A stretch of 64,000 nucleotides of DNA. Source: Spirosoma panaciterrae DSM 21099 (lineage in GTDB: Bacteria > Bacteroidota > Bacteroidia > Cytophagales > Spirosomataceae). This document shows, piece by piece, positions 52,503 to 61,877 of this stretch. Where the stretch lies: positions 434,001-498,000 of the forward strand of contig NZ_KB893173.1 of the NCBI RefSeq assembly GCF_000374025.1, in the 5' to 3' direction. Every line of letters begins with the position of its first letter. The first letter of the stretch is position 1. The translations under genes were made by a program, and so were the position numbers. Below the pieces are notes generated by a model. That model was given only the letters and a program-made list of their open reading frames with translations. It was not told where the DNA came from and did not search any database.

Positions 52503-54194
52503 ATGACAAGCATCAAACCCTGGATGGTTAGGTTTAGCTTACTGGGCTTGTTTGTACTGGCAGGCTGTCAGCCTGAACTAGTCAGGCCAGTTCGTATCCG
52601 GCTAAAGCTAGGGGACCAGCCTCAATGGGCGTCACGGAACTGGCCTGACCAGAACTGGGAAGCCACCAACGGCACATCCCAGAAACAGGTATTCTGGGTA
52701 CGTTTTCACTTCCGGCTGGACGCTGCGACTGCCCCCCCTAAGCCATTGGGGGTACGAGTTGTGGCACTAGGCTCTTTCGATGCATTCTGGGATGGACACC
52801 CAATTGGCCACAATGGCCGGGTAGGTAAGACCAGAGGTACCGAACAACCAGGGCTGCATGCTACGGAGTGGCCTCTGCCGGATGCCGATACCCAGCCTGG
52901 GGTTCATGTGCTGGCATTGCGGGTGTCCAATTTCTATAGCGGCACCAACTACAGCTTTTACAATTGCGTCATTGAGCATTATCCCGACAGGGTACGAACC
53001 TCGTTACAAACGGTCGGCTGGATGGCTATGCTGGCGGGAACCTTCCTGATCGGGGCTATATATTACCTGATTTTATCTGTTCATAACCGTAAAGAGCCTC
53101 TATTCCGATTATTCAGTCTGATTTGCGGGTTGTTCTTCTGCCTGATACTCGTGGAATATATACCGTTTGTCTGGCCGTATCGCTACTATGTACAAACGCC
53201 CCGGCTAGAAATCATTGGGGTACTGACCGGATGTATTTCGCTACTGGTTCCTTCTTTTTTGAATCGACAATTCGCCCTCTTTCAGCCCAAACGCTTCTCG
53301 CTCCTGCTACTGGGGATTTTACTGGGAATTTCGATCTACTTCCATGGCCGATACGATTTTACGGCTCAACTGCTAAGTCTAACGATGGGGATTAGTGCGT
53401 TGCTGATTGCCAGTCTGGCTGTATTACGACAGCGAAAAGGGGCCATCGGTATCCTCATTTCGGTCGTATTGAGTGGACTATGCGCCTGCATTTTCTATTA
53501 TGATTATAGCCTTTACCTAAGTTTCAGCTTTTTATTGCTGGCCATGCTGTATGGGCTGGTTCTTCGCTCGCAGGAAATTGACCGGGCTTACCAGCAGAGC
53601 TTACTGCTTTCGGAGAGGTTGAAAACAGAATTGCTCAAGAAAAGCATCCAACCGCATTTTTTGTTCAACAGCTTAACCGCGCTCATCGATTGGATTGAAG
53701 AATCGCCCCGGCAGGGTGTCGTGTTTATTGAAGCGCTGGCAGAAGAGTTCAAGTTATTGAGTCAAATGGTCGATGTCCGCTTGGTGAGCATCGTCCATGA
53801 AATTGACCTATGCAAAAGCCATTTGGCGGTTATGCGTTTTCGGAAAGAGATCGACTATCTGTGGGAAGATTCGGGCATTGACCCAACCGATACGCTTCCT
53901 CCAGCATTGCTGCATACCGTTCTGGAAAACGGGATTACCCATAGTTTACCTCTGGCTGATGGGACGGTCCGGTTTCATCTGTCATTTCAGCGAAACGAGC
54001 GCTATCGACAATATCAGTTCCGTACTCAGGCCATCAACCGAACCACCGGAAAAAACGACCGGCCAGGCATGGGATTCCAGTATATAAAAGCCCGTCTGAC
54101 GGAAAGTTATGGCCATGCCTGGACGTTGGACTCCCAGCAAACTGAAGAAGGCTGGCTAACCCAACTAACCATCTATGCGCATCCTGATCATTGA
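52503..54194 (+). CDS. LytS-like sensor histidine kinase with lipobox N-terminus
   Basis: 563 residues from ATG 52503. The N-terminal segment is a lipoprotein signal with lipobox LAGC (C22), followed by an extracytoplasmic jelly-roll-like domain (about 50-165; FWVRFHFRLD, VRVVALGSFDAFWDGHPIGH), six or seven transmembrane segments (about 170-365), then a His_kinase domain with H385 in IQPHFLFNSL and a degenerate ATPase part (LHTVLENGITHSL). This is the LytS/YehU kinase type paired with LytTR regulators. A lipid anchor on a polytopic kinase would be unusual. It overlaps the regulator by 20 bp. Confidence 0.88.
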   Translation: MTSIKPWMVRFSLLGLFVLAGCQPELVRPVRIRLKLGDQPQWASRNWPDQNWEATNGTSQKQVFWVRFHFRLDAATAPPKPLGVRVVALGSFDAFWDGHPIGHNGRVGKTRGTEQPGLHATEWPLPDADTQPGVHVLALRVSNFYSGTNYSFYNCVIEHYPDRVRTSLQTVGWMAMLAGTFLIGAIYYLILSVHNRKEPLFRLFSLICGLFFCLILVEYIPFVWPYRYYVQTPRLEIIGVLTGCISLLVPSFLNRQFALFQPKRFSLLLLGILLGISIYFHGRYDFTAQLLSLTMGISALLIASLAVLRQRKGAIGILISVVLSGLCACIFYYDYSLYLSFSFLLLAMLYGLVLRSQEIDRAYQQSLLLSERLKTELLKKSIQPHFLFNSLTALIDWIEESPRQGVVFIEALAEEFKLLSQMVDVRLVSIVHEIDLCKSHLAVMRFRKEIDYLWEDSGIDPTDTLPPALLHTVLENGITHSLPLADGTVRFHLSFQRNERYRQYQFRTQAINRTTGKNDRPGMGFQYIKARLTESYGHAWTLDSQQTEEGWLTQLTIYAHPDH

Positions 54195-54873
54195 AGATGA
54201 AGCCCGAATAGCCGCCCGAATCGAGCGATTCGTCCGGGAATTACTAGGCCCAACACGAACCCGTCTGGCCCGTTGCGACAGCGTTGCGGATGGTATCGAG
54301 CACATTCGTAGCCAGGGCATTGATCTCCTGTTCCTGGATCTTAATTTGAACGGGCAAGACGGTTTTGAGGTACTGAAACATGTGGTTGCGGAGTCTTTTC
54401 ATACGATTGTGATTTCAGCCTACACCGATAAAGCAATCACTGCCTTTGAGTATGGGGTGCTCGATTTTATTGCCAAACCTTTCGCTATCGAACGGATACA
54501 ACAAGCGCTGAATCGGGTGGAATCAAGAGCGGCCTCATCACAGCCATCCCTTAAATTTCTAGCCGTAAAAGGGCGTGGACAGATTCGATTGATTCCCGTA
54601 GACGACGTACTGTTTGTACAAGGCTCAGGTGTTTATTCAGAACTCCATTTACAAAATGGCACAACCGTATTGCATGATAAATCGCTGGAAAAACTAGCTC
54701 AACTGCTGCCAGCCAGCTTTGAGAGAATTCACAAATCCTATCTGGCCGACAGCCGTTATTTTTCAAAAATCCACATTCAATCGGGTGGTCGCTATACGCT
54801 TCAATTAACCAGTGGGCATCATTTGCCCATTGGTCGAACTCGGTATGAGCAACTCAAAAAGCATTTTTATTAG
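54175..54873 (+). CDS. LytTR-family response regulator
   Basis: 232 residues: receiver with D55 (LLFLDLNLNGQDG) and K102-type DFIAKPF, then a LytTR DNA-binding domain (about 125-232; FLAVKGRGQIRLIPVDDVLF, FERIHKSYLADSRYF, LPIGRTRYEQLKKHFY). Start overlaps the kinase end by 20 bp, marking a coupled two-component pair. It may regulate the divergent serine hydrolase; inference. Confidence 0.94.
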   Translation: MRILIIEDEARIAARIERFVRELLGPTRTRLARCDSVADGIEHIRSQGIDLLFLDLNLNGQDGFEVLKHVVAESFHTIVISAYTDKAITAFEYGVLDFIAKPFAIERIQQALNRVESRAASSQPSLKFLAVKGRGQIRLIPVDDVLFVQGSGVYSELHLQNGTTVLHDKSLEKLAQLLPASFERIHKSYLADSRYFSKIHIQSGGRYTLQLTSGHHLPIGRTRYEQLKKHFY

Positions 54874-54946
54874 TCAGGCCCTGGCTCTCCTGACATAGGG
54901 TTGTCAGACCTGAGCGCGAGATTTGTCGTAGATCAATAAAAAAACC

Positions 54947-55378
54947 ATGCGACAGGACTTAATTGTATCCAAATCCATCGACATCAATGCCAGCCCAGCT
55001 CGTGTCTGGGACGTATTAACCAACCCTTTGCTTATTCAGGAATATTTGTTCGGTACCGAAACCCTTACCGACTGGACCATTGGCAGCGCGATTGTTTTTC
55101 AGGGCGAATACGAAAACCAATCCTATCAGGACAAGGGGATCATTCTGGAAAATGTCCCGAATCAATTACTCAGTTATAGCTATTGGAGTGGTTTTTCGGG
55201 CCTGGAAGACAAGCCCGAAAACTATGCCACAGTTACTTACCGCATCACCGAAAAAGGCCCGAATCGTACTGAATTCACCTGGACTCAGCAGGGCTTTTCG
55301 ACCGAAGCCGGCTATGCCCATTCGCTCAACGGAATGGACGATTTCCTCAATCAGATCAAAGCCATTGCTGAGCGATAG
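54947..55378 (+). CDS. SRPBCC / AHSA1-like protein
   Basis: 143 residues of the START-like AHSA1 fold: IVSKSIDINASPARVWDVLT, WTIGSAIVFQGEYE, GIILENVPNQLLSYSYW, TVTYRITEKGPNRTEFTWTQ and the C-terminal helix LNGMDDFLNQIKAIAE. No signal peptide. Such proteins bind a small hydrophobic ligand; the ligand is unknown. Confidence 0.9.
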   Translation: MRQDLIVSKSIDINASPARVWDVLTNPLLIQEYLFGTETLTDWTIGSAIVFQGEYENQSYQDKGIILENVPNQLLSYSYWSGFSGLEDKPENYATVTYRITEKGPNRTEFTWTQQGFSTEAGYAHSLNGMDDFLNQIKAIAER

Positions 55379-55386
55379 GCGCTAAA

Positions 55387-55418
55387 GTCATTGAGTGAAG
55401 TTTATTTCACTCAATGAC
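55387..55418. terminator. Bidirectional terminator between SRPBCC and lipoprotein genes
   Basis: Perfect 13-bp stem GTCATTGAGTGAA / TTCACTCAATGAC (55387-55399 with 55406-55418), 6-nt loop; the arm overlaps the stop of the minus-strand gene at 55411. Confidence 0.85.
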
Positions 55419-55800
55419 ATATGGTTTTTAAAACTTTCTCTATCTCATCGTCAAGTTGCTGACGTTCTTCTGCCCGGTGGTAGGTCGCCGTAAAGAGGCT
55501 GTCCATTTTTTTAGTGATTTTCTCCGCCAGTTGACCTGTACGTAGTGTATAGCTCGTTTTAAGCGAATCTATTTTTGCACTCTGGGCAACCGACAGTTGC
55601 ACTTTGTGTCTGGCCAACGAATCTTCCATAAAACGGATCTCATTAGCCGCGTTAAATCGCTCGTTTTTCAATTGGCGAGCCTCGCACTCCAGGGAGGCCA
55701 TGAGCTGGGCATCCTGATGCAACTGTTCCTGCTGAATTTTCTGACAGTTCGTTACGACAAAGCCTAGCAGCAGCAATCCAAAAGTAGTTTTCCGTTTCAT
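55411..55800 (-). CDS. Small coiled-coil lipoprotein-like protein
   Basis: 129 residues with an N-terminal hydrophobic segment ending VVTNC (C19); the residue before the cysteine (N) is atypical for a lipobox, so lipidation is uncertain. The rest is a highly charged coiled coil (QLKNERFNAANEIRFMEDSL, RAEERQQLDDEIEKVLK). No family recognised. It lies 4 bp from the start region of the haloperoxidase gene on the same strand, an operon arrangement, and may act with it. Confidence 0.6.
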   Translation of the reverse strand: MKRKTTFGLLLLGFVVTNCQKIQQEQLHQDAQLMASLECEARQLKNERFNAANEIRFMEDSLARHKVQLSVAQSAKIDSLKTSYTLRTGQLAEKITKKMDSLFTATYHRAEERQQLDDEIEKVLKTICH

Positions 55801-55804
55801 CGTA

Positions 55805-57226
55805 TCACTTTACAGATTGGGGCCACTGGATTGCTTTCAAGACGTTGTCGCCGATACCGCGCCCCATCAACAACCCGTTTTGGTTGTCCATATCGTAGTG
55901 GATACCACCATATAACCGCGAATTGGCACATTCCTGAGCCATTGCCGAAAAGTTGGTAAACTTCCGGGGCTGAAATCCGTGCTGCACCTGCGAGCGGTCG
56001 GTAAAGGTGTAATTGCCATCGCCATTCGTAAACAGCTTTATAAAAATCCGCTCTCCGACAGCGATCTCCGTAGCATGTCCTGACGTGTAGGCAGGAAACG
56101 CGGGGGTACCGATAACCGTCTGAAAATTAGGATCAATGTACTTTTGAATATACGAAACGGGCCGGATCAAGGAATAATCGTACTTTGCTTTCCAGCAGGC
56201 GATGAATGCATCTATTTCGCCAACGCCCAACATGGCATACCCAACTACTGCTTTTTCGAGGGTGGCATTGGTTTCTTCCAGCAACTGAGTCATAATATTG
56301 AAGGTGTGGCCGGTAGGTGTACAGGTGGCAAATGGATCATCGGCCCAGAACTTCGTAATTTCAACCTGCTCGGCCGTGTTTCCTTTTACCTGATTATAAA
56401 CGGCCAGGGCTTGTTTGTAAAAGGTCGATGACTTATCCGTCGAGAAGGCTATTGGTTTTGCAGGGCTTCCAAACGCCATGTCGGACGCAATAACGGGGCG
56501 GCATTGAAACCAGTGTGGGCTTAGTGGAGTGAGGTTTTTAGCATCGGTAGGTACCCATTTATCGGCACCCGTAACGGGTGTATACGGCTTCGAAAACGGA
56601 TTCAGATAGGATTCATGCCCGCCATCGGTCTTGGAATAGTCATAAATTGCCTGCGATACGGCTTTCCCGTGCTTCTCCGAAAGATCAGCCAGGGGCTTGT
56701 TGATGGTAGCGGTAAAATTGGCCAGGTTTTGCGCTTCCAGGTCGTTTATTTTTTTCAGGTTGGCTTCGCTTAAATTCTTGTCGAACATTTTCCGCATCAT
56801 ATCGGCAACGGCCGCATTGACCACGATACCCCAGTGATACCGTATATAGTCTGGCGATGGTTTAGGCATACTGGCCGGTACAAGCTGATTGAGTTGACCA
56901 GCCAGCGGGCTTGCATTTGGAATGCCGCTATAAACGGATTCGTAGGCCGCTATACCCACATACCCAAAGGCACGGGAAGCCTGGGGCGGTAGAAAGCCCG
57001 CTGTTTCTTTCACAATTCGACATTCGAGCGAAAACCACTCACGTAAAAAATCGGCCGAATAATTCGAAACCGTATTGGGCTTTACCGGCTCTACGTCAAT
57101 TGTGGAGGTACAGCCTGCCAGAAAAAGCCCCAACGCTGCTATATAGACAAAACGAGTCTGGCCAAAGCCTTTACAACACAGCAGAAAAACGGATTTCAAT
57201 CGAAAAAGGTAATGTATATTTTTCAT
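55805..57226 (-). CDS. Vanadium-dependent haloperoxidase-type lipoprotein
   Basis: 473 residues, lipobox LAGC (C39) after a long basic N-region. The PAP2/VHPO vanadate-binding residues are all visible: K348 and R355 in KYDYSLIRPVSYI, the SGH motif at 382-384 (SGHATE), and R437 plus H443 in RLYGGIHYDMD. These residues bind vanadate in haloperoxidases and phosphate in relatives; here the KxxxxxxRP-SGH-RxxxxxH order matches VHPO well. It would sit at the periplasmic face or cell surface and may halogenate or act as a phosphatase; a bacterial chloro/bromoperoxidase role is not certain. Confidence 0.88.
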   Translation of the reverse strand: MKNIHYLFRLKSVFLLCCKGFGQTRFVYIAALGLFLAGCTSTIDVEPVKPNTVSNYSADFLREWFSLECRIVKETAGFLPPQASRAFGYVGIAAYESVYSGIPNASPLAGQLNQLVPASMPKPSPDYIRYHWGIVVNAAVADMMRKMFDKNLSEANLKKINDLEAQNLANFTATINKPLADLSEKHGKAVSQAIYDYSKTDGGHESYLNPFSKPYTPVTGADKWVPTDAKNLTPLSPHWFQCRPVIASDMAFGSPAKPIAFSTDKSSTFYKQALAVYNQVKGNTAEQVEITKFWADDPFATCTPTGHTFNIMTQLLEETNATLEKAVVGYAMLGVGEIDAFIACWKAKYDYSLIRPVSYIQKYIDPNFQTVIGTPAFPAYTSGHATEIAVGERIFIKLFTNGDGNYTFTDRSQVQHGFQPRKFTNFSAMAQECANSRLYGGIHYDMDNQNGLLMGRGIGDNVLKAIQWPQSVK

Positions 57227-57439
57227 AGTCAGTAACAGTTAGGTTGAAGTCACGGCGCACTTACAAAAGGATAAATGAAGGTGACTCATGCTGTATTGAG
57301 TTATTTCACAACACAGTAAAAAACATCCGCCCACAACCACAAACAGGAAACCCTATCAGTGATATGGTATGAATCAAGGGCGTAAAATGTAGCTTAATTG
57401 AACAAATAGAAGAAGCCGAATATTCAGCAGCCTATCTCC

Positions 57440-57979
57440 TCAGCTTTCGGGGGGAGGAGAATGAACAGGCAGAGTACGGGCCAAAAACACGAATAACAGA
57501 TCAGGAATGCGTATGGTCCTGCACCACTGAGGAGCGAGAAAATGAAAAACAACGCGCGGAGTAGGTGAGTACTCTTTCAACAAAAACTTAAGAAAGCGAT
57601 TCGTCTTTTGTTGGGATTCACTAGCTCCACTAATACGATCATTTAGGAAAGAAAGCAAATCGTGCTGCCAAACCGAATGACTCTCCATTTCAAGGCCGGC
57701 AATGTAGAGCATCGTATCCTTAACTTCCACACTAACAACTGAATAATAATGGCCACGATACGTAAACCCATCCGACGTTGTACGGGCAATATCGTTGAGT
57801 TCGAATTTGTTTTTTAACGGAATCTGAAATTCGACAAGACTATCTACCGACCGATAGACCAACAATCGTTTCGACAAATCGTGTTCGGCCTGCCACCAGC
57901 TAGCCACTGCCACTAACATGTAGGCCAGTGTATGGTATACGATTAAGGTAAAAAGGCCGATGGATACAAATTTCTTCAC
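57440..57979 (-). CDS. Exported protein of unknown function with proline-rich end
   Basis: 179 residues. N-terminal hydrophobic helix (SIGLFTLIVYHTLAYMLVAV) could be an anchor. The body (LLVYRSVDSLVEFQIPLKNK and YRGHYYSVVSVEVKDTMLYI) resembles the small periplasmic proteins found near metal-related TonB receptors in Bacteroidetes. The end LPVHSPPPES is proline-rich. No catalytic motif. Orphan between the haloperoxidase and the dehydrogenase. Confidence 0.5.
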   Translation of the reverse strand: MKKFVSIGLFTLIVYHTLAYMLVAVASWWQAEHDLSKRLLVYRSVDSLVEFQIPLKNKFELNDIARTTSDGFTYRGHYYSVVSVEVKDTMLYIAGLEMESHSVWQHDLLSFLNDRISGASESQQKTNRFLKFLLKEYSPTPRVVFHFLAPQWCRTIRIPDLLFVFLARTLPVHSPPPES

Positions 57980-58180
57980 ACAGTGAGGTTTGGCAACGTA
58001 ACGTCGACGAATGCCAAGCCATCTACAAAACTTATGCCATTGTTAACAATTCATCGTTTCTGTTAAAAATGGCCTTAGGGTGTATTTTCATGAAAATTTA
58101 ACGCGCACTAATCCATCATTTTTAGCCTCGTTGGCCCGTCGAGCTGCTTTATTCGTCCCATTCCGAACGGCTAATAAGGC

Positions 58181-58229
58181 AACAGGTTTGGCAAACCCCA
58201 TCTGCCGATTGAGCTTTGCCAAACCTGTT
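58181..58229. terminator. Hairpin downstream of the acyl-CoA dehydrogenase gene
   Basis: Perfect 15-bp stem AACAGGTTTGGCAAA / TTTGCCAAACCTGTT with a 19-nt loop, 25 bp after the dehydrogenase stop. Confidence 0.65.
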
Positions 58230-58253
58230 TTCTCCCGCAACGTTTGCGGCTTG

Positions 58254-59462
58254 TTATTTAAAGGCCGGAATGCCGGTAATTTCGGCTCCCAGAATAAGCA
58301 GTTGAATATCGTGCGTGCCCTCGTAGGTACTCACCGATTCGAGGTTCATCAGATGCCGCATAATTGGATATTCTCCCGAAATACCCATCGCACCTAAAAT
58401 CTGGCGAGCCTCCCGAGCCGTTTTTAAGGCCATTTCAACATTGTTGCGCTTCGCCAGTGAAATTTGAGCCACCGTGGCCCGGTCTTCATTCTTGAGCATC
58501 CCCAGCCGCCAGCAAAGCAGTTGAGCCTGCGTAATATCGGTCAGCATCTCGGCCAGTTTCTTCTGTATAAGCTGAAAACTGGCAATGGGTTTGTTGAATT
58601 GAATCCGTTCAAGCGCATAGCGTCGGGCCACTTCGTAGCATTCCATAGCGGCTCCTACGGCCCCCCAGCAAATGCCATACCGCGCCTGTTCCAGGCATTT
58701 CAGGGCACTTTTCAGTCCGTAGGCATCGGGCAATATATTTTCTTTCGGTACCTGTACATCCCGAAACACCAGTTCGCCTGTACTGCTGGCTCGTAACGAC
58801 CACTTATTATTGATTTCGGCAGTTGTAAAACCTTCCATGCCCCGCTCCAGAATCAGCCCACGTACTTTACCCTGATCATTTCTGGCCCATACGATGGCAA
58901 TATCGGCAATGTTGGCGTTGGTAATCCAGAGTTTCGACCCATTGAGCAGGTAGTAATCGCTACGCTCGATAAAGTTCGATTCCATACCGCCGGGATCTGA
59001 TCCATGATTAGGCTCCGTCAGGCCAAAACAACCGAGCATTTCACCCTTTGCCAATTTGGGCAGGTACTTTGCTTTCTGTTTTTCCGAACCAAAGGTTAGA
59101 ATGGGGTACATGACCAGGGAGTTTTGAACGGATACGCATGAACGCATGCCTGAATCGCCCCGCTCGATCTCCTGAGTCATCAGCCCATACGAGATCTGAT
59201 CCAGCCCCCCACCTCCATATTCAGTTGGGATGGTAGCTCCGAACACACCGATCTGGCCAAACTTGCGGACAAGATGCTGGGGAAATTCGGCACGTTGTGC
59301 ATACTCTTCAGCAATGGGCGTTATTTCGCGCTTCACAAAATCACGGACAGCAGACCGAACCAGTTTATGTTCGGCCGTAAACAGATCGTCAAGGTTGTAG
59401 AAATCCGGCGATTCAAATGTATCGACCTTATTTCTAGGCGGGGTTATCGATTGGGATTGCAT
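58254..59462 (-). CDS. gcdH: Acyl-CoA dehydrogenase, glutaryl-CoA dehydrogenase-like
   Basis: 402 residues with the three-domain acyl-CoA dehydrogenase fold. SCVSVQNSLVMYPILTFGSE, GEMLGCFGLTEPNHGSDPGG (FAD and substrate contacts), LWITNANIADIAIVWARND and the catalytic glutamate E381 in VSTYEGTHDIQL match glutaryl-CoA dehydrogenases more closely than short-chain types. It is a cytoplasmic FAD enzyme of lysine/tryptophan breakdown; a related aryl- or isovaleryl-CoA role cannot be excluded. No electron-transfer flavoprotein gene is adjacent. Confidence 0.85.
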   Translation of the reverse strand: MQSQSITPPRNKVDTFESPDFYNLDDLFTAEHKLVRSAVRDFVKREITPIAEEYAQRAEFPQHLVRKFGQIGVFGATIPTEYGGGGLDQISYGLMTQEIERGDSGMRSCVSVQNSLVMYPILTFGSEKQKAKYLPKLAKGEMLGCFGLTEPNHGSDPGGMESNFIERSDYYLLNGSKLWITNANIADIAIVWARNDQGKVRGLILERGMEGFTTAEINNKWSLRASSTGELVFRDVQVPKENILPDAYGLKSALKCLEQARYGICWGAVGAAMECYEVARRYALERIQFNKPIASFQLIQKKLAEMLTDITQAQLLCWRLGMLKNEDRATVAQISLAKRNNVEMALKTAREARQILGAMGISGEYPIMRHLMNLESVSTYEGTHDIQLLILGAEITGIPAFK

Positions 59463-59587
59463 AGTGGGTTAACCGAAAAAAACAGGGCTTGTTGTAGGAA
59501 TAAGGGATTTTTTGCCAATTTACAAGAAGAATTATGTATCCCTTCAGGCAAGCCTTTTCTGGCAGGCCAATTTACCTGAACATTTCG

Positions 59588-60136
59588 ATGAAAATTCACA
59601 TTTTCGGAGCATCCGGCTCGGGGGTAACCACGTTAGGCAATGCCCTATCCAATCAAACTGGAATTCCTTATTTCGATACGGACGCGTATTACTGGATACC
59701 AACAAACCCGCCCTACAGTTCCAGAAGAAACCCGACTGAGCGTAATAAACTACTCACCAACGACTTAAACCATTCTGCTGATTGGATTATTGGTGGATCG
59801 CTCCTCAACTGGGGAGAGCAATGGCTGTCTGCGTTCGATCTGGCGGTTTTTCTCTGGGTAGCCCCAGAATTACGGCTGGAACGGTTACGAAAACGTGAGT
59901 TTCAACGGTATGGAAATCTGATTTTTACGGACAAAGATCGCAAGCAGCAACACGAAGAATTCATTGACTGGGCATCGGGATATGACTCCAACCTGGCGCA
60001 TGGCCGCACGTTACAGGCTCATGAAAACTGGATGCGCGAACTCAGTTGCCCCCTCATAGACATCCGTGGCGACTATTCAGTAGCCGAACGGCTGGCTATT
60101 GTTCTCCGACAGATGGAGCAGCATAGCCTAAAGTAA
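59588..60136 (+). CDS. Small P-loop kinase-like (FlaR/adenylate-kinase-like) protein
   Basis: 182 residues from ATG 59588 (longer frame lacks support). P-loop GASGSGVTT (7-15), then YFDTDAYYWIP, a Walker-B-like WIIGGSLLNWGEQW, and LVAPELRLERLRKREFQRYG. It belongs to the small NMP-kinase-like/topology-modulation protein group; substrate unknown. It lies 28 bp before the GMC oxidoreductase gene, suggesting co-transcription. Confidence 0.85.
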   Translation: MKIHIFGASGSGVTTLGNALSNQTGIPYFDTDAYYWIPTNPPYSSRRNPTERNKLLTNDLNHSADWIIGGSLLNWGEQWLSAFDLAVFLWVAPELRLERLRKREFQRYGNLIFTDKDRKQQHEEFIDWASGYDSNLAHGRTLQAHENWMRELSCPLIDIRGDYSVAERLAIVLRQMEQHSLK

Positions 60137-60164
60137 GATTAGCGCGTCGGGCACTTTACTAACC

Positions 60165-61877
60165 ATGGCATACTTTCTTATCGATAGCCTCAAAACCCAA
60201 ACGTACGATGCCCTGGTTGTAGGGTCTGGTATCAGTGGTGGCTGGGCGGCCAAAGAACTCACCCAGCAGGGCCTTCGTACATTGCTCCTGGAGCGTGGGC
60301 GCCCGGTCAATCACGTAACGGATTACCCAACGGCCCTGCTCAATCCATGGGAGTTGGAACATCGGGGCCAGGTACCGCTGGCTGTTCGAAACGAGTATTC
60401 GATTGCCAGCCGGAATTATGCCTTCCATGAAGATACCATGCACTTTTTTGCCAAAGATAGCGAGCAACCCTATGTGCAGGAAAAACCCTACGATTGGATA
60501 CACGGCTATCAGGTAGGTGGGCGTTCGCTTACCTGGGGGCGGCAAACCCAGCGCTGGAGCGATTTTGACTTTGAAGGCCCTGCCCGTGATGGCTATGCCG
60601 TAGACTGGCCTATCCGCTATACCGATATAGCCCCGTGGTACAGTCATGTAGAACGATTTGTGGGCATTACCGGCCATAAAGATGGGCTGCCCACATTGCC
60701 CGATGGTGAGTTTTTACCTCCGCATGAGATGTCGTGCGTCGAAAAGTACTTCAAACAACAGGTGGCAACCCGCCACTCGGATCGGCATGTGATTATCGGC
60801 CGGGCGGCTCATATTACCGAGCCCAAGCCCATTCATTTGCAACAGGGTCGGGCCCGTTGTCAGCACCGAACTCTTTGCGAACGTGGCTGTCCATACGGTG
60901 GGTATTTCAGCAGTAATGCTTCTACCATTCCCTGGGCCATGCGTACTGGAAAGCTAACCCTACGCCCTCACTCGGTCGTCCATTCCATCATCTATGATGA
61001 ACAGAAAGGCCTGGCAACGGGGGTTCGTGTCATCGACACCCAAACGCATCAGATGACGGAATACTACGCGCGAATTATTTTTTTGAATGCCTCGGCCCTG
61101 CACACGAACCTGATACTCCTGAACTCGACCTCCCACCGTTTCCCGAACGGACTGGGTAATGATTCGGGCTTGCTGGGTACGCATATGGCCTTCCATAGTT
61201 ATCGGGGCCGGGTTACAGCAACGTATGATGGCTTTCTGGACTCCACAACGGACGGACGTCGGCCCAATAGCAGCTACATGCCCCGATTTCGAAACGTTTT
61301 CAAACAGGAAACTGACTTTCTGCGTGGGTATGCGGCCACGTTTTATTCGTCGCGAGGGCAGATTGACAACCAGGAAGGAGTTGGCGCAACATTGAAGCAG
61401 AATCTGCTCAATTCCCAGCCAGGAGAATGGCAGGTTGGCTCCGCTATGATGGCTGAAACCATTCCGAAAGCGCAGAGTACGGTCCGGCTCGATCCTGTCC
61501 TGAAAGACAACTTTGGAATCCCGCAGTTACGCGTATCGGTCGACTACGATGACAATGACCGGAAAATCCTGAAAGACTTTTTTGAGCAATTTACCGAGAT
61601 GTATACCCAGGCAGGTTTTAAAAACATTCGGGCCATCGATACCGGACGCTTGCCCGGCAGCGAAAACCACGAAATGGGAGGTGTCCGTATGGGTCGGGAT
61701 TCCAGAACATCGCTGCTCAACCGCTGGAATCAACTTCACCACTGCCCAAACGTATTTGTTACTGATGGCGCCTGTATGACTTCCACCAGCACCCAAAACC
61801 CGTCGCTGACGTACATGGCACTTACCGCCCGAGCCGCCCATTACGCGGTCAGGCAGATGAAAGCCAAAAACCTATAG
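60165..61877 (+). CDS. GMC-family FAD oxidoreductase
   Basis: 570 residues. N-terminal Rossmann motif VVGSGISGGWAAKEL (GxGxxG at 20-25), a conserved SLTWGRQTQRW segment, and C-terminal GMC elements ENHEMGGVRMG (active-site His) and STQNPSLTYMALTARA. Three cysteines in CQHRTLCERGC resemble the iron-sulfur or structural cluster of gluconate/2-ketogluconate dehydrogenase large subunits. No twin-arginine signal; likely cytoplasmic. Sugar or sugar-acid oxidation is probable. It is followed by a large palindrome. Confidence 0.92.
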   Translation: MAYFLIDSLKTQTYDALVVGSGISGGWAAKELTQQGLRTLLLERGRPVNHVTDYPTALLNPWELEHRGQVPLAVRNEYSIASRNYAFHEDTMHFFAKDSEQPYVQEKPYDWIHGYQVGGRSLTWGRQTQRWSDFDFEGPARDGYAVDWPIRYTDIAPWYSHVERFVGITGHKDGLPTLPDGEFLPPHEMSCVEKYFKQQVATRHSDRHVIIGRAAHITEPKPIHLQQGRARCQHRTLCERGCPYGGYFSSNASTIPWAMRTGKLTLRPHSVVHSIIYDEQKGLATGVRVIDTQTHQMTEYYARIIFLNASALHTNLILLNSTSHRFPNGLGNDSGLLGTHMAFHSYRGRVTATYDGFLDSTTDGRRPNSSYMPRFRNVFKQETDFLRGYAATFYSSRGQIDNQEGVGATLKQNLLNSQPGEWQVGSAMMAETIPKAQSTVRLDPVLKDNFGIPQLRVSVDYDDNDRKILKDFFEQFTEMYTQAGFKNIRAIDTGRLPGSENHEMGGVRMGRDSRTSLLNRWNQLHHCPNVFVTDGACMTSTSTQNPSLTYMALTARAAHYAVRQMKAKNL

